A DNA stretch of 6,914 nucleotides from Verrucomicrobiota bacterium (GTDB lineage: Bacteria; Verrucomicrobiota; Verrucomicrobiia; Methylacidiphilales; Verrucolacustridaceae): positions 1 through 6,914 of the forward strand of contig RGGS01000065.1 of assembly GCA_010024525.1 (NCBI GenBank). Reading direction: 5' to 3'. Shown in pieces: positions 1 to 5,156 of this stretch. Every line of letters begins with the position of its first letter. The stretch's first letter is position 1. Under the pieces are notes generated by a model. It saw nothing but the letters and a program-made list of their open reading frames with translations. It was not told the DNA's origin and ran no database searches. A program made the translations under genes and the position numbers.

Positions 1-1502
1 ACGAATACCGCAAATACATCGAAAAAGACGCCGCCCTCGAACGCCGCTTCCAGACCGTCCGCGTCGACGCTCCCTCCATCGACGAGGCCATCGCCATCCT
101 GCGGGGCCTCCGTGGCAAGTACGAGGAACACCACCACGCCAAAATTTCCGACGAAGCCATCGCCTCCGCCGTCCGCCTCAGCGAACGCTACATCACCGGC
201 CGCTACCTTCCGGACAAGGCGATCGACGTCATGGACGAGGCCGGCTCCCGTTGCCGCATCGCCGCCAGCCTTCGCCCCCCGGAATTTAAGTCCGCCGAGG
301 CAGAGATCGAGACGATTCGGGTGGAGAAGGAAGCCGCCATTAAAGCCCAGGATTTCGAGAGGGCCGCCTCCCTGCGTGACCGGGAGAAAGAATCCTCGGC
401 CAAGCTGGAGGCCGATCTGGCCGCCTGGCGCAAGAAGCGTGACGAAATCATTGTCGATGTCGGCGAGGAGGACGTGAAACATGTGATCTCCAAATGGACC
501 GGCATCCCCCTCACCCGCATGGGCGAGGCCGACCTTTCCAAACTCCTCACCATTGGCGATACCCTCCAGTCCCGCGTCATTGGGCAGCACGAAGCGGTGC
601 AGGCTCTCGCCAAAGCCCTACGCCGCTCGCGGGCCGATCTCAAGGATCCCAAGCGCCCCATTGGCTCCTTTATTTTCCTTGGCCCCACCGGCGTCGGCAA
701 AACCCATCTTGCCAAGGCCCTCGCCGAGGAAGTGTTTGGCGAAAAAGATGCCCTCGTCCAACTCGACATGTCGGAATACATGGAGAAGTTCAACGTCTCC
801 CGCTTGATCGGCTCCCCTCCCGGCTACGTCGGATACGAGGAAGGCGGGCAGCTTACGGAAAAAGTCCGCCGGCGCCCCTACTGCGTGGTCCTGTTTGACG
901 AAATTGAGAAGGCTCACCCCGACGTCTGGAACGTCCTGCTCCAGATTCTTGAGGATGGCCAGGTCACCGACAGTCTGGCCCGGAAGGTCGATTTCCGGAA
1001 CACCATCATTATCATGACCTCCAACGTCGGCGCGGAACTCATCCGCAAAGGCAACGTCATGGGCTTCGGCACCCCGGTGCAGGAACAGGACTACACTGCC
1101 ATCAAGGAAAAGATCCTCGGCGAGACCAAAAAGATCTTCAAACCCGAGTTTCTCAACCGGCTCGACGACCAGATCGTGTTCCACTCCCTCACCCGCGAGG
1201 ATCTCACCAAGATCGTCTCCCTGGAAGTGGCCAAGGTGGCCGGTCGACTCAAGGACAAGGGAATCGAGATCGAACTTACACCCGAAGCCTCCACCTTCCT
1301 TATCGAGAAAGGTTACGAACCGGTCTACGGCGCCCGCCCCCTTCGCCGCGCCATCGAAAAATACCTGGAGGATCCTATCGCCGAGGAGGTCATCCGCGGA
1401 AAGATCAAGTCGGGTGACCGGGTCAGAGTTGGTGCCGATAAGGAAAATCTCACCTTCAGCACCTCCTCCCCCAACACTCCCGCCAAATCCACCGCCAGTT
1501 GA
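1..1502 (+). CDS. clpC: ATP-dependent Clp protease ATP-binding subunit ClpC (Hsp100 AAA+ unfoldase), 5' partial
   Basis: C-terminal 499 residues of a ClpC-type Hsp100 unfoldase, which feeds substrate proteins into the ClpP protease in the cytoplasm. The reading frame is open from the left edge (first whole codon at 3), so the N-terminal domain and most of AAA domain 1 are missing. Visible in order: the domain-1 arginine finger LERRFQ (fragment residues 12-17); a short UVR-like linker, 'IKAQDFERAASLRDRE', near 110-127, instead of the long ClpB middle domain; domain-2 Walker A GPTGVGKT (681-704); Walker B VVLFDE (885-902); sensor-1 TSN; the PEFLNR finger (Arg at 1158-1160); and the sensor-2 GAR motif near 1329. 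NVMGFG carries a hydrophobic-Gly-Phe tripeptide (1059-1067) where ClpP-partner Hsp100s have their ClpP-binding loop. UVR linker plus MGF loop favours ClpC over ClpB. The ATG at 231 is internal and not the start. Family length is about 810-850 residues. Confidence 0.95.
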   Translation, partial: EYRKYIEKDAALERRFQTVRVDAPSIDEAIAILRGLRGKYEEHHHAKISDEAIASAVRLSERYITGRYLPDKAIDVMDEAGSRCRIAASLRPPEFKSAEAEIETIRVEKEAAIKAQDFERAASLRDREKESSAKLEADLAAWRKKRDEIIVDVGEEDVKHVISKWTGIPLTRMGEADLSKLLTIGDTLQSRVIGQHEAVQALAKALRRSRADLKDPKRPIGSFIFLGPTGVGKTHLAKALAEEVFGEKDALVQLDMSEYMEKFNVSRLIGSPPGYVGYEEGGQLTEKVRRRPYCVVLFDEIEKAHPDVWNVLLQILEDGQVTDSLARKVDFRNTIIIMTSNVGAELIRKGNVMGFGTPVQEQDYTAIKEKILGETKKIFKPEFLNRLDDQIVFHSLTREDLTKIVSLEVAKVAGRLKDKGIEIELTPEASTFLIEKGYEPVYGARPLRRAIEKYLEDPIAEEVIRGKIKSGDRVRVGADKENLTFSTSSPNTPAKSTAS

Positions 1503-1541
1503 GCGGTGGCATTAACCGAGCTGTTTCGTCTTTTAGCTTTT

Positions 1542-1582
1542 ATGGATGGGGAGATGCCTGCTGCATCATGTGGCCCCTCCAT
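1542..1582 (+). terminator. Nested stem-loop downstream of clpC, possible transcript-end structure
   Basis: The arms 1542-1550 and 1574-1582 pair over nine positions with one mismatch (T1547/C1577). They enclose a perfect 5-bp hairpin, GATGC/GCATC, at 1553-1557 and 1563-1567. The structure begins 40 bp after the clpC stop. No T-tract follows on either strand, so it is not a canonical intrinsic terminator. It could be an mRNA-stabilising or processing structure, or chance. Confidence 0.3.
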
Positions 1583-1620
1583 GACAGTGGATTATAGCCA
1601 AGCCCCAAGCTCGTAGCCTT

Positions 1621-1650
1621 TCTTAATCTTCATCTTCATCTTAATCTTCT
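1621..1650 (+). repeat. Hexanucleotide tandem repeat (TCTTMA), five units
   Basis: Five consecutive 6-bp units read TCTTAA, TCTTCA, TCTTCA, TCTTAA, TCTTCT. The array is pure pyrimidine except for single A residues at fixed places, and ends three bases before the GTG start of the menG gene. Two units supply TAA codons in the menG frame (1624 and 1642), which rules out a more upstream start. Because the unit is six bases, a change in copy number would not shift frame but would alter the untranslated leader just before the start codon. Confidence 0.8.
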
Positions 1651-1653
1651 GGG

Positions 1654-2325
1654 GTGCCAGACCCCTCTTCTGTCCAGTCTCTCTTCACCGACCTCGCTCC
1701 GTCTTACGACCGCTATAACCGCATCTTCAGTCTTGGCCTCGATACCCTTTGGCGGAAACGCCTGGTCCAAGCAATGGCTGATCGTCATCCTTCGACCGTA
1801 TTGGATGTGGCTTGTGGATCCGGCGATGTGGCCCTGGCCCTGCAGAAAGCCCTGCCGGCATCCAAGGTTACCGGGCTCGATTTCTGCGGACCCCTTTTGG
1901 CCCAAGCCCAAGCCCGTGGGCTTAAAACCACGGTGCAAGGCGACGCTCTTGATCTTCCCTTTCCTGATCAATCTTTCTCCGCGGTTACTTTGGCCTTTGG
2001 TTTGCGAAATTTTTCCGATCGATCCAAAGGTTTGTCTGAAATTGCCCGTGTCCTGCAACCAGGCGGTGTTTTCGGCCTCCTGGAATTCAGTCCTCCTCCC
2101 ATGCCTTGGAAGATCTTTTGGGACCTCTATCTTCACCGGATCATGCCGTCGGTGGCTCAGCTCCTGACCCGTCAGGGCGACTCATTCCGTTACCTGGCCC
2201 AAAGTATTTCTAAATTTCCCAACCAGAAGAATCTAACCTGTGAGTTGGCGATTGCCGGCTTTCAGACGAACTATTTTCAGACCATGGCCGGAGGACTCGT
2301 CACTCTCAATTTCGGAAGAAAATAA
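1654..2325 (+). CDS. ubiE: Demethylmenaquinone methyltransferase (MenG/UbiE family)
   Basis: SAM-dependent C-methyltransferase of 223 residues, the usual family size, catalysing the final ring methylation of demethylmenaquinone to menaquinone; UbiE homologues also act in ubiquinone synthesis. The family signatures are present in order: 'APSYDRYNRIFSLGLDTLWR' near residues 15-34; SAM motif I VLDVACGSGD (about 49-58); FGLRNFSD (about 114-121); RVLQPGGVFGLLEFS (about 131-145); and the C-terminal SFRYLAQSISKFP...AGF...GG segment. GTG at 1654 is the first possible start after the in-frame TAA at 1642 and puts the YD..N motif at the expected distance from the N-terminus. No Shine-Dalgarno sequence is visible; only GGG touches the GTG. 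The gene lies 151 bp after clpC on the same strand and converges on the next gene. The menaquinone substrate is inferred from the suspected phylum; the family assignment is firm. Confidence 0.93.
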   Translation: MPDPSSVQSLFTDLAPSYDRYNRIFSLGLDTLWRKRLVQAMADRHPSTVLDVACGSGDVALALQKALPASKVTGLDFCGPLLAQAQARGLKTTVQGDALDLPFPDQSFSAVTLAFGLRNFSDRSKGLSEIARVLQPGGVFGLLEFSPPPMPWKIFWDLYLHRIMPSVAQLLTRQGDSFRYLAQSISKFPNQKNLTCELAIAGFQTNYFQTMAGGLVTLNFGRK

Positions 2326-2336
2326 TCTATTCACAC

Positions 2337-2350
2337 TGCCCATATGGGCA
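2337..2350. terminator. Perfect 14-bp palindrome in the convergent gap, possible bidirectional terminator
   Basis: TGCCCATATGGGCA is its own reverse complement and starts 12 bp after the menG stop, inside the 60-bp gap between two convergent genes. As RNA it would fold to a 5-bp TGCCC/GGGCA stem with an ATAT loop on either strand. The tail on the plus side (CTTTCC) is only weakly T-rich and there is none on the minus side, so terminator strength would be low. A protein-binding palindrome is the alternative. Confidence 0.35.
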
Positions 2351-2385
2351 CTTTCCTAGCCCGAGTTCCGTCTGAAGTTGTGAGT

Positions 2386-4812
2386 TTATGGAATGGTGGC
2401 TTCGACCTTATAGAAATCCCGGTCGATCGAAGTATCCATAATGATCTCGTACTGCAAATACTCTGCAAGCCGTCCGGAGGGCTGAGGATTCGACAAAGTG
2501 GGCGGGGTATTCCACACCGTCCAGCTTGTAGCCAAATCCGTAGTGTGTTTTATGACATAGGTTGCCCCGCCGGCACGCTTGAAAAAGAGTAGCTTGTCGC
2601 CCACAACTTGAATCGGTTGGCTCGAACCATCTGTTGGATCAGTTCCAAAAGCAAACTCCGTAGCATTGGTCAAACCATCATGATCCGGATCGGCCGACAG
2701 CGCAGCATCGGCTCCCGTGAGCCCGAAGCTGGAGAGATAATCCTCTGCCGGGGTGGTGGTGTTATTGACCGTCACGCTAACGTTCACCATAACTGAGAGG
2801 TAGTTGCTGGCGCCCGCACCACTTGGAGTAAAGGTCACAGAATAATTTGCGGTGCCTGCTGGGGGGACAGTGCTGGGATAGGTGAAGTCAAAACTGCCGT
2901 CTAACGAAGCGCCACCCACGCCCGTGGCTGAACCCCCTGAAAGCGTAGATGCGCCTAATGCCTGCCCTGAGTTGATGTCAGAGGCCGTGGGCGCCGAGTC
3001 AATCGTCGGGGTGGCTTTGGCCACAACCAAAGACCCGCTGGTGGGAGCACTGTAATACGCAGTGGTGTCAGCTACCTCGGCCGTTACCGTGTAGGTCCCG
3101 GCGTTCACCGGAGCGTTCGTGGAACCATTATATCGCAGAACTACGGCCAATCCCGAAGGTGTGGTGCTCGCAGAGGCGGTCTGGGCTGATCCGTTGTACA
3201 CCGCGTTGGTCGGGATGTTCAGACTGATCCCCACAGTTTGTTTGCCTTGGATCGTGACATTGTCGAATGACATGATGTTGTCACCGGCACCAAGATACTG
3301 ACCCGAGGCATCCGGGGTATTGTCTGCCACTGTCCAGGTTGCGGCCATGCCATTCAAGGAGGTAAAGGAGGGGTCAATCGCCGCATTGAGCACCAAGCCG
3401 TACCAAGTGTTGTTGGACCTGTTGAAGACATCCAAGGCCCATTTCTTGGTCGATAGATCGGCCGTTACCCGGAAATCGTTGGCATCGTTGCGATCAATGA
3501 ACCAATTGTTGGGCTGACCAGAACCTAGGGTTAGGGCGTTGCCCGCGCCGTCGTAGCCTTGGACCAAAAGATCCCGCCCAGCCGAGTTGTCATTCAGGAA
3601 ACGAACCGAAAAAGCTGCGTTGCTTCCGGAGAGAAATTTCCAGCCAAAGACATCATCCCCGGGGAAGTCATTCGAAGATTTGGCGATATTCTGATTCCAT
3701 TGGAAAACAAACCGGTCCGAACTTCCCGGATTGAAGTTGTAAGTAAGCTGGGTCGTCTCATTGGCTGGAGCATTCACGAAACCGCCCACATAGCCGAGGA
3801 GGTTGCCGGCGTTGAGGGAGTCGTTGGCGTAACCATCAGGGCGGAACGTTTGATCGTTGCTGGACCATCCGTCGGCAGTGCTGAGGGGCACAGTGAGGTC
3901 GGAGACTTGGAAATCGAGCGAAACCGTGGCCCCATCCACGGACGAGAAACCCTGCTCGACAATCAACTGCTGGCCCGTCATGTAGGAATTAAAATTAGAA
4001 TTCCCCGGGTTGCTCGCGGTAATCATGGCAGAGCCTGCACCCACAATCGTGATGAGACCCGAGCTGGATACGGTGGCCACGTTGGTGTTGGAACTGGAGT
4101 AGTTCAGCGGCAGGCCAAAGGTGACCGAAGCCCCCGCCGAAAACGGGCTGTCTCCAACCTTCTTGGTGGGGAGATTAGGAAAACTGACGACCTGGTTAGC
4201 GACTTGAACAGTGAAACCATATTCCGTCGGTCCCGTGGCTTCGTAATTGTCGTTACCAGCCTGGGAGTAGGTAATTCTGGCATAGCCTCCACCCACGATG
4301 GTTACCGTGTTACCCGAAATTGTGGCCACGTTGGTGTTCAAAGAAGCAAAGACGATGGGGTTGCCAGATCCCCCGCCGGTGGCAGTCAGGTTAAAAGGGG
4401 CATCGCCAAAGGTTTTGGTGGAGATCGGGGAAAAATTGATGACTTGATCGGCTTTGTTAACCCAAAGAGTCCGACTCACCGGGGCGGCAGGGTCATAAGT
4501 GGCGTTACCCGCTTGACTGGCGGTGATGGTGGTCTGTCCAACGCCTCTAACCGTTACTCTGTTACCCGAGATCGTCGCCACATTGGTGTTGGAGGAGGTA
4601 AAAGTGACCGGGAGACCGGAGGTAGCGCTTGCCGTCAGGTCAAAAGGAGCATCCCCGTATGCACGCCAATCCGTGAACTGAGGATACTGAGGCATATTGA
4701 TGCTCTGCGACGTCCCAGCATAGGTCCCGGATAGAAATCCGAAAAAAGCCACGAGGAGGGCAACTTTTCTCTTTTGGGGAAGGAAAGACATAGAGGAATA
4801 AAAACGAATCAT
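2386..4812 (-). CDS. Large secreted Ig-like/ConA-like multidomain protein, Verrucomicrobia type
   Basis: An 808-residue exported protein of unknown function. A signal peptide is clear: basic QKRK, hydrophobic VALLVAFFGFLSG, likely cleavage after TYA (residue 32). Three tandem Ig-like repeats follow at about 37-118, 121-204 and 205-287, with the pattern GDAPF.LTA...GLP..F.SSNTNVATISGN...G.G...ITAS..GN. Residues 288-524 look like a jelly-roll (ConA/LamG-like) domain, rich in Asn, Asp and aromatics. An MBG-type module (YNGSAQTASAS...NAGTYTVTA) spans about 527-600 and a second Ig-like unit about 603-683. The C-terminus has an EF-hand-like calcium loop DPDHDGLTNATEF (708-720), then a module with TYVIKHTTDLATSW. 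No catalytic motif is recognised and no outer-membrane barrel or PEP-CTERM tail is seen. The ATG at 4812 is preferred over the one at 4791 because only it has a good ribosome binding site. The role is probably at the cell surface, in adhesion or glycan binding, by inference from domains only. Confidence 0.9.
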   Translation of the reverse strand: MIRFYSSMSFLPQKRKVALLVAFFGFLSGTYAGTSQSINMPQYPQFTDWRAYGDAPFDLTASATSGLPVTFTSSNTNVATISGNRVTVRGVGQTTITASQAGNATYDPAAPVSRTLWVNKADQVINFSPISTKTFGDAPFNLTATGGGSGNPIVFASLNTNVATISGNTVTIVGGGYARITYSQAGNDNYEATGPTEYGFTVQVANQVVSFPNLPTKKVGDSPFSAGASVTFGLPLNYSSSNTNVATVSSSGLITIVGAGSAMITASNPGNSNFNSYMTGQQLIVEQGFSSVDGATVSLDFQVSDLTVPLSTADGWSSNDQTFRPDGYANDSLNAGNLLGYVGGFVNAPANETTQLTYNFNPGSSDRFVFQWNQNIAKSSNDFPGDDVFGWKFLSGSNAAFSVRFLNDNSAGRDLLVQGYDGAGNALTLGSGQPNNWFIDRNDANDFRVTADLSTKKWALDVFNRSNNTWYGLVLNAAIDPSFTSLNGMAATWTVADNTPDASGQYLGAGDNIMSFDNVTIQGKQTVGISLNIPTNAVYNGSAQTASASTTPSGLAVVLRYNGSTNAPVNAGTYTVTAEVADTTAYYSAPTSGSLVVAKATPTIDSAPTASDINSGQALGASTLSGGSATGVGGASLDGSFDFTYPSTVPPAGTANYSVTFTPSGAGASNYLSVMVNVSVTVNNTTTPAEDYLSSFGLTGADAALSADPDHDGLTNATEFAFGTDPTDGSSQPIQVVGDKLLFFKRAGGATYVIKHTTDLATSWTVWNTPPTLSNPQPSGRLAEYLQYEIIMDTSIDRDFYKVEATIP
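3952..4704 (-). repeat. Three tandem ~82-84-residue Ig-like repeats in the secreted protein
   Basis: The units are approximately 4459-4704, 4201-4452 and 3952-4200, in translation order. They share GDAPF/GDSPF near the start, SNTNVAT in the middle and ITASQAGN-like endings. Conservation is visible in DNA as well: the plus strand repeats 'GCCACRTTGGTGTT' in all three units. This suggests duplication of one ancestral module followed by divergence. The third unit is the most diverged, with VSSSGLITIVGAG in place of ISGN.VT..G.G. Confidence 0.85.
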
Positions 4813-4816
4813 TTTT

Positions 4817-4824
4817 CCTTTCCT
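4817..4824 (-). promoter_or_regulatory. Shine-Dalgarno site of the large secreted protein
   Basis: The minus strand reads AGGAAAGG, then AAAA, then ATG. AGGA sits 8 bases from the start codon, a near-ideal spacing. The alternative start at 4791 has ATTCCTCT before it and no such site, so this decides the start. It is the only clear ribosome binding site among the three complete genes and the gene that begins at 5157. Confidence 0.7.
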
Positions 4825-4864
4825 ATCTGACAGACGTTCCCCGTTTCCTGTTCAAACAAATACC

Positions 4865-5011
4865 TCAATTATTGCTGATCACCGTGACGTTACTGTTGGT
4901 GCTGGTGGTGGTCGACGTGGGTGCTGTGGTGCGGGGCTTTCTTTGAGCATTGGCTTGGACCAGACCTAGACCTAAAATGATCGTTAAAATGCCATACAAA
5001 ATCTTGTTCAT
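4865..5011 (-). CDS. Small secreted Thr/Ser-rich peptide, 48 residues
   Basis: An unrecognised short gene, ATG at 5011 to TGA at 4865. The product begins MNKILYGILTIILGLGLVQA, a textbook signal peptide: a Lys near the N-terminus, a 14-residue hydrophobic stretch, then ANA before QRK as a likely cleavage site after residue 22. The mature part would be only about 26 residues: a basic QRKPR, then a low-complexity run of Thr, Ser and Asn ending NVTVISNN. It lies 52 bp upstream of the large secreted protein on the same strand, so the two are probably co-transcribed. No Shine-Dalgarno sequence is visible; the leader is AT-rich. It could be a secreted peptide, a leader peptide, or the remnant of a longer surface protein that lost its 3' part. 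I cannot assign a function; the support is the signal peptide and the position. Confidence 0.6.
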   Translation of the reverse strand: MNKILYGILTIILGLGLVQANAQRKPRTTAPTSTTTSTNSNVTVISNN

Positions 5012-5156
5012 TAAAAATAAAATACTCGTGTGTTGCACTTTTTCAAGGGAAATGATGTGACTAAATTATGCCAAAATATGCTGATCTTAAGCATGATATG
5101 CAAATATCTTACTGTCATGCATTTGCTAAAATGATATTGATTTTATTTATTATATA
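5012..5156. promoter_or_regulatory. AT-rich divergent promoter region with phased ATGC motifs
   Basis: This 145-bp gap lies between the secreted-peptide gene (minus) and the polysaccharide gene (plus) and must hold the promoter for both unless either transcript starts elsewhere. By hand count, 5041-5100 is about 32% G+C and 5101-5160 about 22%. ATGC occurs at 5068, 5078, 5098 and 5117 (spacings 10, 20, 19). A dyad GCATGA/TCATGC joins 5091-5096 to 5115-5120 and surrounds a GATAT-GCAA-ATATC hairpin at 5095-5108. It looks like a regulator-binding or bent-DNA region; the regulator is unknown. Confidence 0.5.
5019..5046 (-). promoter_or_regulatory. Candidate sigma-70 promoter for the secreted peptide and large secreted protein
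   Basis: On the minus strand TTGAAA (5041-5046) is followed after 16 bp by TATTTT (5019-5024), matching 5 of 6 and 4 of 6 consensus bases. The -10 box ends 7 bases from the ATG at 5011, so a transcript from it would be leaderless or nearly so, which would fit the missing Shine-Dalgarno sequence. In DNA this AT-rich, such matches arise easily by chance. Confidence 0.3.

Noticed and set aside
203..793. A 196-codon minus-strand frame inside clpC
   Set aside because: It is a Ser/Arg-rich shadow of the strongly conserved clpC frame.
231..1502. A complete 423-residue ATPase starting at the ATG at 231
   Set aside because: The same frame is open to the left edge and encodes conserved AAA domain-1 residues, including LERRFQ, before this ATG. 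The ATG is an internal methionine.
1591..1596. TATAAT on the minus strand as a promoter
   Set aside because: No -35 box at a suitable distance and no minus-strand gene downstream; only the antisense of clpC.
1542..1616. A 24-codon frame, ATG 1542 to TAG, between clpC and menG
   Set aside because: It has no ribosome binding site, no signal peptide and no recognisable composition, and it coincides with the stem-loop.
2344..2796. Two plus-strand frames of 82 and 62 codons after menG
   Set aside because: Both lie almost wholly antisense to the C-terminal part of the secreted protein and show no domain or ribosome binding site.
3952..4704. Repeated DNA as a possible CRISPR array
   Set aside because: There are only three units of about 250 bp, all in frame and coding for Ig-like domains, with diverged copies and no spacers.
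3559..4734. Open frame of 391 codons on the plus strand, opposite the secreted protein
   Set aside because: It is the antisense shadow of the Ig-like repeat coding region. Its translation mirrors those repeats, has no recognisable domain, and the minus-strand gene has a signal peptide, a ribosome binding site and clear modules.
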